A DNA stretch of 20,815 nucleotides from Cudoniella acicularis (Eukaryota; Ascomycota; Leotiomycetes; Helotiales; Helotiaceae): positions 1 through 20,815 of the forward strand of contig JAAMPI010001032.1 of assembly GCA_013054445.1 (NCBI GenBank). The letters run 5' to 3'. Below, in pieces: positions 1-10,151 of this stretch. The notes beneath the pieces were generated by a model. It made no database searches and was not told where the DNA came from. It saw nothing but the letters and a program-made list of their open reading frames with translations. The position numbers and the translations under genes are program-made. Positions within the stretch are counted from its first letter, which is position 1, and each line of letters begins with the position of its first letter.

Positions 1-501
1 GGAGCAGAAAGGCAAGAGGAAATAAATGAGTGGGTGTGTGAGGGGTTTTGTGTTGGTTGTGTGAGCGAAGGGATTTTAAAACATCGGAGAAGAATCTTTG
101 TTCCATGCATGTCTAGAGAAAAGATCAAGGATGCCATATAATTTTCGATGAAAACCACAGGCCGATGCGAGAGAAAGGATTTGGTGATCTGGGTGGGCGG
201 ATGGGAGCCGTTTTTGAGGGGTAGTAGTTGCTTGGCGGGGTTAGTTCCGCTGGGAAATGCGCAACTTAGCGTTGAGATCAGAGCGAGTTTCACATGAAAT
301 ATCTCTAGTGTGCAAATAGAAAGTACTACGCTATACGACAAGAGCGAGCGAGTAGTCAGGTAGAAAGCAATTTATTATTTAACTTTGACTTCAAAAAGCA
401 AACAAGACAAACACGATCCGGGAGGTATAACCGCGCCAACACTTGCGTGTCATGCCAAACAAAACTCGCTGAACGACAGACAAAAGCATCCAAAGAAATA
501 A
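1..501. other. Gene-free left edge with 3' region of the AMID-like gene
   Basis: No reading frame here looks coding. The right part is the 3' flank of the minus-strand oxidoreductase. A TTTATT at 371-376 reads AATAAA on the minus strand, about 125 nt beyond the stop codon, and could be its polyadenylation signal. The far left is GT-rich and may be upstream DNA of a gene outside the window. Confidence 0.5.
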
Positions 502-1855
502 CTAAGCAGAAGTGCCATTGACCATAGGAGCCATTTTGTCCGAGAAATACAACTTGCCCTTGATCATGACCACCATGAAGCTTGGCAGTTTAATGTTGCC
601 CATGTGGCCAGTGCCAGCTTTTCGTCCGATGGGAACAGCATTGATTTCTGCATGATACAATCAGTGATCGTTCTTGCTTGAGAAGTGGAGCATGAAATAA
701 TTACCTTTTGGATCGGGCTTGTAAGGAAGGAGAGGCTTATTGCTCAAAAGCAACGCGATGTTCTTCGCGACGTGTGCAGACTGCTTGTCCGTGTACATCG
801 ACTTTGCCTTTTCCACAGCGGAGATATCGCCCACAGCCCAGATGTCTTTGAAGCCCTTGACGTGCAGAAATTCATCAACAATGACGAAACCATTACCATT
901 GAGGAGGTTGGCAGGAACGTAGGAGGAATTCGGTTTTATGCCAAGGGCAGGAAGGTAGAGGTCCGTAGTAAGTTTCTCGCCGCTGGAGAGTGTGAGTTCC
1001 TCGCGTCCATCTGGCGTTTTTGCTACGCCCATGATTTTGGTTGATAATTTGATTTCTACCTTCAGTGCTTGGAGTTGCTTCGTGGCTGTCTTCTGTACGC
1101 TGGGAGGTGTCGGTTCGAGGATGGTTGGCCCACTTGCGATCTGGACAATATTTGTTAGTGAACCATCTATTCCTGGTTATAGGAGTAGGAAATCAGCGTA
1201 CCAAAATGATTTTCTTCGACAATCCATATTCGAATCCCAATTCACCGGCGGCCTCAACACCAGTCGTGCCAGCACCACCTATAACAATCGAATTTGCTTT
1301 CTTCGCCCGTGCTTGGAAGTCGTGGAGAGCATCTTTGGTCGCTTCTGTTGATCCACGACCTTTGAATGGCGCATCACCTTTTTGCGATGATCCGGTTGCA
1401 AGAATAAGTATGTCATAGCTGAGGGCGCGGCTGCCACTCTCCGAAGTGATGTTGACTTTTTTGTTTTCGATATCTAAACTCTCGGCAGTAGCAAGAATAA
1501 ATTCAAACTGACTGTCGGAGTATTGTTTGAAGCCAGCAGCAATAGGCTCGAATATCTGGCTGTCCGCAAACTGTCCAGAAACAATGGCTCGGGGCGTCGC
1601 AATGTTGAAGTACATATGTGTATTCGGTGTAACAAGAATGATCTTGACAGGGCCTGTTTTCGCAGATTGTTTCAGAATTCTGTGTGCTGTGGAAATGCCT
1701 CCAAAGGAGCCTCCGAGGATGACGATGGTCTTCATGGTTCGTAGAGCAAGGGTTGGATCAGTTATCTCGTTGAAGTATCCGCCGGTGAGGAAAGAGAATA
1801 TAATGCTGAGAGCTTTCTGGGTTGCACTTGCGGCGATGCGAAGTATATATGACAT
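502..1855 (-). CDS. AMID/FSP1-like FAD-dependent NAD(P)H oxidoreductase
   Basis: Three exons on the minus strand, 1855-1202, 1140-705 and 647-502, give 411 aa. Introns are 61 and 57 nt, with donors GTACGC and GTAATT and CAG acceptors. Seen: an FAD-binding Rossmann turn GGSFGG at residues 48-53, the ILATGSS strand at 151-157, a second NAD(P)H-binding turn GGAGTTGVEAAGEL at 193-206, and the late FAD motif DIWAVGD at 317-323. This order and the length fit the AMID (AIFM2/FSP1) branch of pyridine nucleotide-disulfide oxidoreductases, which pass electrons from NAD(P)H to quinones or oxygen. About 40 residues precede the first Rossmann strand, and residues 8-22 are apolar, so a membrane anchor or organelle signal is possible; Met41 is an alternative start without it. 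No C-terminal PTS1 is present (ends NGTSA). The family assignment is firm; the substrate and location are unknown. Confidence 0.9.
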
Positions 1856-2990
1856 TTTGGGGAGGAGATGCTGAGAAAGAAAGTATAAATGTTAGGTTCG
1901 AAATTACAAATGCAGGTAGAAGTGTAAAGATGAGGAAGCAAGAAGTATGTGCGTGCCACTTTGCAGGGTAGTCAGATAAAGCCGTGAGTATGTCAGCGAA
2001 CCCCAGTCTGTTTTGCGGCGTCTCACTGATATCGCCATGTATTTTGCGATAATTAATGGGGTGTAAAATGAACATTCCGCGACCTTTTGTCCATTTAAGG
2101 GATCGGGCTTTTTCCAGGAGTCGGCAAATTTGCCAAATGAAGCAATATCTGTCGTGCGATTTAAATTACTCTGCATCCTTGGTTGTGTAGGAGCTGTAGT
2201 CATCATTTACCGGGCGTATTGTTGGGCTGCTCGAATAAAGTCGAGTCAGTGATGAGTACCAAACGACGAAGATGCTTTTGAAGGGGCTCACTCAAGCGCA
2301 GCCACTGACCAATCATAAGACAGAGCGCGGAAGCTGTGCACTGACTGCCGCAGTCAACAGCCAATGAAATCGCGATCCGCGATGCTGAGAAATCAAAGTC
2401 GGATTCGGGTAACGGGTTCGGGAAGGGCTTCAAAAGCCGCACAGCAATCAAACAATTTTCCGATTTGGAGGTGTTGGTGGCATTTGCGGCGGCGAATCAG
2501 CTTGCGTACCGCAGCCAAAGCAAATCACAGAAGTGCTCGCAGTCGAGCATGCCAGGGATGATGACCCCACTACTGTATCGAGAGGCACGACATCAGCCGT
2601 GAGACGAGTTAAAGTCCAAAGAAAACGAAAAACGATAAAAGCGAGGCAGACGAGAGAAGGCTGCTTTGAAATCATCTCCCGGGACGGAGTATTCGTGAGT
2701 TGTAACAGGTTGCGAGTTTCTCATGAGCGCCAAGGGTACCGTAGGGGTTGACTTGTCAAAACCTAATGTGCTTGTGTTTGTGTTTGTGATTGTGATCGGT
2801 ATTCGTATATCAAGGGGGGGATCTCGCGGGGTTTTGAACATCAAAGTAAAAATCAAGAGCTTTGGTGAGCCATGGGCCTCAGCGCTATATCCGTGGATAT
2901 GATTGTCTTCATGGCTGGTGGTAGATGGATTCGCGACATCCCGAGAGAATGGAAGATCAATATCTCGCTCGTTTTGAGGGCTGATAAACT
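1856..2990. other. Intergenic region, 1.1 kb
   Basis: This is upstream DNA of the AMID-like gene and downstream DNA of the Zn2Cys6 gene, both on the minus strand. Reading frames are short, overlap on both strands and show no family motif. A TG-rich tract with repeated TGTGTT lies near 2768-2795. Just before the AMID-like start the minus strand has a pyrimidine tract ending TTTCTCAG, which could be a 5' UTR splice acceptor. I see no other gene. Confidence 0.5.
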
Positions 2991-4812
2991 TCATAGGAGT
3001 AAAATGCTACCATTATGGATTCGAAGGCTGTCATCCCACGAGAGTTCACCATCAACAGATTCCCTTTTGCTCCAAATTTCTTCTAAAATAGGAAGTATTT
3101 TACTTCGATGCTCCAGCAACGGATCGAGTAATGGCGCTGATGAGAAGAAATGTCTGAAAAGCGGCTTGTCCTCTGGTCTAGCAACGGATGCAAGAAAAAA
3201 TAAAGGGCAGACGAATCCGGGCAACAGACGACATGAAATGTGTGCTCGAATAAGTGCCGCCGCCTCGGACAGAATGGTGTCCAGTCTGTCCAAGTTCTGA
3301 TATCCATAAATGACTAGATGAAGGTATATGGATGCCATATAAGTGAACATTTTGGTGATAAGAACCGTGTCAGAAGGGTGCAAAAGGCTACATTCAGACA
3401 TGTTGAAGCTTTCCAACGCTCTTTCCGTGACACCTTGCTCAATTTCGCTACGAATATCCTGAGCGCTTTGGTCAAATTTGATCGGGTCCAGATAGCCAGC
3501 CTTTAGAGCCTCAGTCTTCTGTTCGTGTAAAGCTGATATGCGAGCAATTTGAAGCATGACCCAATTCTCACACCCCATGACATTTTCCATTTTGATCTGA
3601 GAAGCGGTAGAGATAACTCGATGGTGGAAAGCTTGCAGATGAGGCGATGTCCCTAATGTGATGGAAGTGATAATGTCAAGCCATATCGTTGCACAACCCT
3701 GAAATCTAATAATAGAAACCTCGTCGGCGATTGCAAAATCCGCCTCCGTAAGAGGCAAGTTCATTGTCAAGACTTTATTTGCTCGCTCCCCTAGACCAAA
3801 TCCGCTCATCTGCTCGTTGCAACCCTGCTCGAACATGGCTGTTGCTGCGCGGAGGTGTATTTGCCAAGTGTCTCCATGGCCCGCAAAAAGCTAGATTTAT
3901 ATTTAGCCTTTCGTCTAAGAAATTTCTGCATAGAAAACGTACCTCAAAGAACACCAGCTGCACAACTGATGCCATGATACCCATTACATTTCTGGGGCAA
4001 GTTCTTTCGACGAATTGCTGCACCGATCTAATTGTTTCTTGAAATTCGGTGAGGCAAATAGCGAGATGATTCTCTTGCTCGACTAACCGGGCGGCGTGAC
4101 ATGGATGAGGGGGTTCTAACATGAGGAGAAGCCTGCGGCGATGGTAAACGCTGAGAGCAAGAGCTGCATGATACAGTGGTTTCGTTCGGAGTAGAAGAGA
4201 GAGGAGCCAACCCCGCCCACCCTCACGAAGATTTGGCTTGTACATTGGGTACTGCAGGGGAAACACATTATCGAGAAAATGCATCAATAAAACGCAGTCA
4301 TTCCCAGAAATTGATGATAAAGTTGTTACTGTCAAATGTGCCGCTTCCTAAAGCAAATTAGATACGTCAAGGAGAGTGCAAGACAAAATTCTCACCTCGA
4401 GCGACGCGCTTGATTTTGATGTGTCGGATGGCGGGGTCGAATTGAAGTCGGTAGTCGATCCAGGACTAGAGGACGAGGGGTGCTCGGGAGAATCGTTCCT
4501 TGACTTTGGGGCAATCTGGATGAGTGGAGGCTCTTTACTCTGAACGGGTTGATGGTTTAAAAATCGTTTTCCGGAGATTCCAAGTCGACTCGTGCCCTTC
4601 CGCCTCGAGGTATGCTTCACAATCTGCTTGATGCTATTGGCCATTACCCTTTCTTTCTCGCCACCGTCCATCCATTCGGGCTTGGAGCCATAGCCATAGC
4701 AGGTGATGGATAGAGATTCGCAGGTTGAGCATTGTGGATGGGCCTCGTCACATTTCTTCTTGCGGAGTCGACAGGTCCAGCAGCCCTGCTTGCTCCGAAG
4801 TGGACCGCTCAT
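2991..4812 (-). CDS. Zn2Cys6 transcription factor, Fungal_trans_2 type
   Basis: Three exons on the minus strand, 4812-4396, 4347-3943 and 3890-2991, all phase 0, give 573 aa. Introns are 48 nt (GTGAGA...TTTAG) and 52 nt (GTACGT...CTAG). The binuclear zinc cluster has Cys11, Cys14, Cys21, Cys28, Cys31 and Cys38 (CX2CX6CX6CX2CX6C) with a basic RLRKKK loop. It is followed by the CYGYGSKPEWMDGG stretch typical of a large fungal group. Residues 60-140 are Ser/Pro-rich linker. The body has the conserved GDTWQIHLRAA segment at the start of exon 3, as in PF11951 (Fungal_trans_2/DUF3468), and an ILEEIW segment near the end. It is expected to be a nuclear DNA-binding activator or repressor. It is transcribed away from the oleate hydratase, so regulation of that gene is plausible but unproven. 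The stop overlaps the ATG of a 133-codon frame (2994-2593) that I do not accept as a gene. Confidence 0.9.
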
Positions 4813-5072
4813 CGAGACGGAGAGCTGAATCAGATACTAGATATCAAGAATCGATTGAGGTGCGATGAGTGGAAATGGTGATGGCGATGCGCGAGTGTTG
4901 AGTATTGAGTGTTGAGATGATAGGCAACTAATGCTGCACGAACTTTGTAATGTTGTCGAAAAGGCTGAGGCTGGTGATAGTGACGGCACGGTAAGCTAAT
5001 AAGCCACATGTATGCGCCACTCAAATTCCATAACCATAGCCACCGGTACTTCTTCGGGCCTGGGTCGGCACT

Positions 5073-5089
5073 CGGCGATTCCTTCCCCG
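5073..5089. promoter_or_regulatory. CGG-N11-CCG, candidate zinc-cluster protein site
   Basis: Reads CGGCGATTCCTTCCCCG: inverted CGG half-sites 11 nt apart, the spacing known for the yeast Gal4 zinc-cluster protein. A further CGG lies at 5066-5068. Such triplets are common by chance, so this is only a candidate target for the adjacent regulator. Confidence 0.25.
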
Positions 5090-5592
5090 ACCTCCGTTTT
5101 CAAGGTCCCGTCTGATTGCTTTCTTTTCCCCGTACTTCGTACTTCCGCACTCCTTTTCGTCCAACCTCCTCGCCATCAAGAATTATGACAAGCAATACTT
5201 CTATCACCCTTCACAATGCGTGCGAGGACTTTCTTCTGTGCCCCTCTTTGCATCTGAAAATCATATCTTTTTGATTGAGGATTTCTATCCCAGTCGCGGA
5301 ATTCACATTCGGAAGTGGGTAAATGCCGCCTCAAGCATGTGAAATATCGCGAAATCAGAAGCAAAACCCTCATTATTCTCCACAAACATAATGTGCAACG
5401 TCAACCGGCATCAAGAAGCTTCTATCCGCGGCTTCTATGCCGTAAAACATTCCCATCTTGTGCCAGAAATCTCCCGCCGGGCTCTCCGTCTTGGGTGGTA
5501 TGATACATCATCAACACGTGTTAGGAAGGGGTGAATTTGGGAATCAGGTGTCGATGACGAGGATCACCACATTCCGACCAAATATCTTCCCT

Positions 5593-5599
5593 TATAAAT
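5593..5599 (+). promoter_or_regulatory. TATA-like box of the oleate hydratase gene
   Basis: TATAAAT about 105 nt upstream of the start codon. It is followed by a T-rich and then an A-rich leader, as usual for fungal promoters. Confidence 0.5.
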
Positions 5600-5701
5600 T
5601 CTTCATGCTTTTTGCTCACGATTCTTCTTTCAAATCATTTACATCAATTGGTTGAACAATATCAAAAAAAAAACAATTGAATCAATTACAAGCATATCAG
5701 A

Positions 5702-7454
5702 ATGCCTCAAGCACACAACAGCCATCCGGCTAGGAAGCCCGAAGAGGTGAACGCCTATCTCGTCGGTGGTGGTATTGCATCTCTGGCAGCAGCGACACAC
5801 CTTATTCACGATGCACACGTTCCCGCAAATCAAATCCACATCATCGAATCTGGACCACTTCCCGGTGGTTCAATGGACGGCGCCGGAGAGCCAGAGAAAG
5901 GATATGTTCTTCGGGGTGGCCGAATGCTCAACTTCAGCTACCTTTGCACCTATGATTTACTTTCTCTCATCCCGTCATTAAGCAACCCGGCAAAGACCGT
6001 CAAGCAAGAAATCGATGAATTCAATGCAGCTCCGGAAAACAAAACGAACGCACATGCGAGAGTTATTGCTAAGGGAGAAAAGGGACCAGAGATCGTCGAC
6101 GTCTCTAAAATGGGACTGAGTAAAAAGGACAGGGAAGATTTGGTTTACGTGGCAATGGAGACAGAGAAGAAATTGGGAGACCGCAGAATTGACGAGTTTT
6201 TCGAGAAATCCTTTTTTCAAACAAACTTTTGGTTTATGTGGGATACCATGTAAGTTCCGGCCCTTTAGTTGAGAGTACAGATACTGACTCTCCCAGGTTT
6301 GCTTTTGAACCATGGCATAGTGCTGTTGAATTCAAACGATATCTTCATCGCTTTATCCAGGAATTCCCACGTATCAACTCACTGGCTGGTGTCGATCGGA
6401 CACCATACAATCAATATGACTCCATCATCTTGCCAATTGAGAGGTACCTCAAAGCACAGGGAGTTGATTTCCGCTACGGTAGGTCTTCATACTTGTTAAT
6501 TTTAGCACTTGCTAACAAGAGACAGACACAAAAGTCACATCACTTTCGTTCGCACCCACCGCAGAAATGACAGTAACGGAAATCCACTTCGCATTCGCGA
6601 AAACCGGCGCGACAGGCCTAATCCACGTCGAACCTCACGACATCGCCTTCGTAACCCTGGGCTCCATGACCTCCAACTCCTCCCTGGGCACCAACACCAC
6701 ATCACCAGCACCGCTTCCCACACCCGAGCAAGCCAAAACCGCTCCAGACGGCTCTTGGCAACTCTGGTCCGCACTCGCAAACCCAGACGCAAATCCACAA
6801 TTCCACTCTTCCTTCGGTAACCCCGCCAACTTCTACACGCGCACCAACGAAAGCAACTGGCTATCCTTCACAGTGACACTCAAGGACCCGTCATTCATCA
6901 AACAATACGAAGAGTGGTCTGGCAACAAAGCCGGCACAGGCGCACTAGTCACATTCAAAGACAGCGCCTGGCTAATGAGCATCGTTGTCCCGCACCAACC
7001 ACATTTCCTCAACCAACCCGAAAACATCCAAGTCTTCTGGGGCTACGGTCTCTTCCCCTTCGCAGTCGGAAACTTCGTCAACAAACCAATGGCTGAATGT
7101 TCCGGCGCGGAAATCATGACCGAACTTCTCGGCCACCTCAATTTTCCCCAAGAGCCAACATTGTGGAACTCGATTACGATTCCAGCTATGATGCCTTATA
7201 TCACGAGTCAATTCCTGACAAGGAAAGAAGGTGATAGACCAAAGGTGATTCCGGAGGGAAGCACGAACTTAGCATTGTTGGGACAGTATGTGGAGATAGA
7301 GAGGGATACCGTGTTTACGGTTGAGTATAGTGTGCGCGCAGCGCAGTTGGCGGTTCATGAGTTGATGGGGACGAAGAGGAAGCCGAGGGATGTTTATAGA
7401 GGGGAGCATAATGTGAAGGTTTTGCTGGATGCGTTGAAGATGTTGTTGACTTGA
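5702..7454 (+). CDS. Oleate hydratase / MCRA family (FAD)
   Basis: Three exons, 5702-6249, 6297-6478 and 6526-7454, give 552 aa. Both introns are 47 nt (GTAAGT...CCAG; GTAGGT...ACAG, with a GCTAAC branch site at 6511-6516). The family adds water to cis double bonds of free unsaturated fatty acids, using FAD structurally, and makes hydroxy acids such as 10-hydroxystearate. Seen: FAD turn VGGGIASLAAA at 21-31, RGGR at 71-74, FAFEPWHSAVEF at 184-195, YNQYDSI, VTLGSMTSNSS, the GNPANF segment, WGYGLFPFAVGNFVNKPM, and FTVEYSVRAAQ near the C-terminus. The order matches bacterial enzymes, which are slightly longer (about 590-640 aa). Oddity: RGGR is followed by Met75, where bacterial enzymes have the catalytic Glu of GGREMEN. 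No signal peptide or PTS1 is visible, so it is probably cytosolic. Family assignment is secure; substrate is inferred. Confidence 0.93.
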
Positions 7455-8192
7455 TAGGGGAATGGAAAGGGATTGGGTTGGCGAATACCACTTTGAGATT
7501 TCGGTTTGATTTGGAGGGGATTTAGTTCGCAATGGTAAAGGGGTTTTGTATTGTTAGTGGTAAAATATATGTTTCGTCTGAAAGCGCCCGAGTCCCGACT
7601 ACCGCAAAAATAATCAAGAAAGAAAAAGGCTCTTGTGAAATTCCCGAACACAGAAAACCCACCGTAAAAAATGTATATCAATCGAGTTAATTCCTGCTCC
7701 CGCATTCCATGGCATTAGCAAAACCAGAGCAGCAATTTAATTACAAAAGTAAACCCTTAAAATTTATTGGTGAGTTGTGACGTTGTGACTCGATGTTACT
7801 CGGACTTCTTCGCCAATGGTCAGGGACTCTCAAAGACGTCTTTGGCTTACTCTCGCAGTTTTATACAAAGGGGAAAATCTGATTGGATACAAAGTTTTAA
7901 GAAGATCAAGAAGTTGCCAAGAAATAATAACTAGTTATTTAATAATTAACTGATTGAAAATTTACATCGGAGTTCCGGGTACTTCGGAGTTGCCGGAGTT
8001 GCCTCTCTCGGACCGCCTACCGGCGTTCGGGGTAAAACCTAGAACTGACTCATTCGACGGGAACATCATCAACAAACAAAACCATAAAACTTACCATACA
8101 AGAAAAGCTTCCTCAATTTCTAATCAATCTTCCTACCAACCTTCCTCAAACCCAAAACCACAAAATCCCCTATCGTTCTAAATTCCAACACG
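7455..8192. other. Intergenic region, 0.74 kb
   Basis: 3' flank of the oleate hydratase followed by upstream DNA of the GNAT remnant. Around 7970-8035 there are short imperfect repeats of CGGAGTTGCC and CCGG. Before 8193 the strand is rich in AACC and CTTCC, like a fungal 5' leader. No supported gene. Confidence 0.5.
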
Positions 8193-8588
8193 ATGTCCAC
8201 CCCTCCATCGCAATGGTACAAAGACCAATTCCTCATCTCAACCTCCCAATCCCTACTTCAACCCGATGTAGTCAACGAAGCGTTCGGCACCGATTATATG
8301 TACTGGACGAAATCCATGTCCCCAGAAGATATGAAAGCGATGCTCTCTAACTCCCTCTGTTTCGGCGTGTACGCTCTTCCCCAAACCACCACCTCCTTAA
8401 CCTCTGGTATCCCCCTCCTCCCATCCCCCCTCCCCATATCCACAACAATTTCACCCCTTTCCACCCACCCAAACCTCCTATACAAACTGTCTGGACCAAC
8501 AAACGTCCACAGCCAAACAGTTTTCCCCTCTAATCCATACATTTCAAAACCCTACTTTAAAAGTTCCGTCCCGATACTCCTCCGTTGA
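8193..8588 (+). pseudogene. 5' fragment of a GNAT N-acetyltransferase gene
   Basis: An open frame of 131 aa. Only about the first 65 residues look conserved: SQWYKDQFLIST, LLQPDVVNEAF, YMYWTKSM and SLCFGVYAL resemble the start of a fungal GNAT-family acetyltransferase. The acetyl-CoA-binding core expected next (a segment like IGLARLVTD, a strand like VTFAYLTDVYV, and the QGKGLG loop) is absent in this frame and in the DNA that follows. From residue 66 on the protein is low-complexity Ser/Pro/Thr and then unrelated. The fragment has its own AC-rich leader and start codon, so it may still be transcribed, but it cannot encode an acetyltransferase as read. The alternative is a short lineage-specific protein. 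Fairly sure about the family, less about its dead state. Confidence 0.6.
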
Positions 8589-9114
8589 AAAGAGGAAAGC
8601 ACGAGAGATTATGCCACACTTTGTTTTTTCCCCCGGTGTTAGTACAGTAATAATAAGAGGAATCGAGAAAGGGTAGGAAAACCAAGAACTTACAAACATG
8701 CTCTTTCCCCTCCATTTGTTTCTTCCACCTCCCGTAGGGGCTGGCTAAGTACCCTACTGGGTGCAAAATCAAATCAAATCAATGTGCAGAACCAACATTA
8801 AGAGGCAATCTGAAAAGAAGAACCAACGTACAGTCCATCCAGAATTTGAATAATCTTAACGTAAATGGCAACCACACCTCTCTCACACACACGCTCACGG
8901 CGATTATTCTCTATACAGTAGGAGGATAAATCTCGATAAAATTTGACAACCTTACTTCTGCGCTTGCATGCAGAAAATCGTGAGATACTCCTTCGTTAAT
9001 AAGTAATCTCACACCCTTACATTCCCCAAACATCCCCATAACACACATCAAAAAACAAAACCACCTCCAATTTCGCCATATTAAAAACTATTTACACTCT
9101 CACTCCCCTCGATC
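8589..9114. other. Intergenic region, 0.53 kb
   Basis: No gene seen. Contains a short AAATC repeat near 8765-8781 and a C/A-rich leader-like stretch just before the start codon of the rhodopsin-like remnant. Confidence 0.5.
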
Positions 9115-9480
9115 ATGACCTACACCGACGGCGCAATAACCCTAAAAACCATCAGCATCCTCCTCCCCTCCTCCTCACCCTCTTCGTCCTCCTCCGCCTC
9201 TACGTTCGCACCGCCCGGAAATTGGGCTTCGGAGCTGATGATTATTGGATTATTGTCGTTTTGGTATGTACTTTTTATATAATGAAAAATAATAAAAAAG
9301 ATTTCGTGAGCGCTATGGAGAGAGTTGTTCTGATAGCTGTGATAGGCGATAGCAATTGCTGGCAGCGTACTCTATATTGTTGGGGCTTGTATGGGAGGTC
9401 TTGGGCAGAATTTCTTAGGTACGCATAGTACTTAGCGCTATGTATGCTTAAGGGTAATCTGAATTCAGATAAGTGGAAGC
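9115..9480 (+). pseudogene. Broken 5' part of a fungal rhodopsin-like integral membrane protein gene
   Basis: The ATG at 9115 opens MTYTDGAITLKTISIL in one frame. From about 9168 the conserved text continues in another frame: LLLTLFVLLRLYVRTARKLG, then FGADDYWIIVVL, ending at a GTATGT donor at 9264. A -1 (or +2) shift in the CT-rich run near 9160-9168 separates the two. A second exon fits at 9346-9418 (AIAIAGSVLYIVGACMGGLG, then QNFL) with a GTACGC donor. A third may start at 9469 after TTCAG (DKWK). This is the first transmembrane helix, the RLYVR...DDYW signature and the start of the second helix of the PF20684-type family (seven-helix proteins without a retinal lysine). The other five helices are missing. 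Neighbouring debris begins at about 9480. Family recognition is good; exon 2 and 3 borders are inferred. Confidence 0.6.
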
Positions 9481-9623
9481 TAACTTTCAGTCTGGCTGAG
9501 AAGTTTCATCAATAATTTCCCCGTGTTCTTCACAGTCTCGATTATGCGCTGAATCAGCTGTACAGTTTGAGAGCAGACACCGATAAGTGCTGTCACGCTG
9601 ACGCTGATGGACAAGGGGTCCAT
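9480..9623 (-). pseudogene. Fragment of a fungal STAND/NLR-type N-terminal domain
   Basis: A 47-aa minus-strand frame starts MDPLSISVSVTALIGVCSQT and continues with VQLIQRIIETVKN...LLMKLLSQTES. MDPLS followed by an amphipathic helix of this kind is the usual start of fungal NACHT/ankyrin and related STAND proteins (PF17111-like N-terminal domain). A stop follows at once, and no NACHT, P-loop or repeat region is present on this side. The frame is open upstream for 15 more codons. Its end runs into the antisense of the supposed third exon of the rhodopsin-like remnant, so the join of two unrelated pieces must lie near 9480. Confidence 0.5.
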
Positions 9624-10151
9624 TTTCGGGAGTCGCAGGAATGATGAAGCAAATCCGGTGTGGATCACTCATAATGAGGGTTTCGCAGGCAGCTCAATGT
9701 CTGGTGACTCACATGGTGCAACATAAAATTGACCACTTTGTGGAGCTTTATTGGCAAGAAGTCACTAGGAAGCGAGTGGCTTGCATGTACGGCAAACCAC
9801 TTGGTTCAACCGTCCCACGGGAACATATAAGGCTATTTAAATCATTATATTTAGCTTATCTAATACTAAAAGCCATTCACTATTTTTCAGAATCAAGTCG
9901 TCTTATACAACCTTGCTATGTCGACCTTAGAATTCTCGAAAGGGACATGTATCCTGATAATATCTACTAGTAGAGGCACATCTCTTATAATTTCGCAACT
10001 AACTACTACTCTACTAGGAATGTATGTCACACTTGAGGCGTCAGGACTAGTGGTTATAAAAGCAGCAGATAGCCTGATATCTCAATGAGGGTATGTAACA
10101 CTATTTTCCACGTATCTCAAGAGCTATTTCAACACTTACAAGTACCGCCAT
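9624..10151. other. AT-rich gene-free stretch
   Basis: A 109-codon plus-strand frame (9641-9970) has no recognisable motif. From about 9835 the DNA becomes AT-rich. It holds a TATAAAA at 10055-10061 and 9-bp inverted arms CTAGTAGAG/CTCTACTAG at 9967-9975 and 10009-10017. This could be a decayed transposon, but no terminal repeat or domain proves it. Confidence 0.35.

Larger units (their letters stand above)
4813..5701. promoter_or_regulatory. Shared divergent promoter of the regulator and the oleate hydratase
   Basis: This 0.89-kb gap lies between the start codons of the minus-strand Zn2Cys6 regulator and the plus-strand oleate hydratase. It holds no convincing reading frame. It contains a cluster of CGG triplets at 5044-5089, and a TATA-like box near the hydratase. 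I looked by eye for CCTCGG, the element bound by the fatty-acid regulators FarA/FarB in Aspergillus, and saw none here. Confidence 0.6.

Noticed and set aside
2593..2994. 133-codon minus-strand frame whose ATG overlaps the stop of the Zn2Cys6 gene
   Set aside because: No family motif, Thr/Asn low-complexity text, and ATGA-type coupling is not expected in a fungal nuclear gene. It is most likely 3' UTR.
6535..6829. Arg/Trp-rich and other frames opposite or out of phase with the oleate hydratase third exon
   Set aside because: The in-phase frame carries the family motifs; the others are shadows of C-ending codons.
9641..9970. 109-codon plus-strand frame in the AT-rich stretch
   Set aside because: No recognisable motif, atypical composition, and no promoter or splice context to support it.
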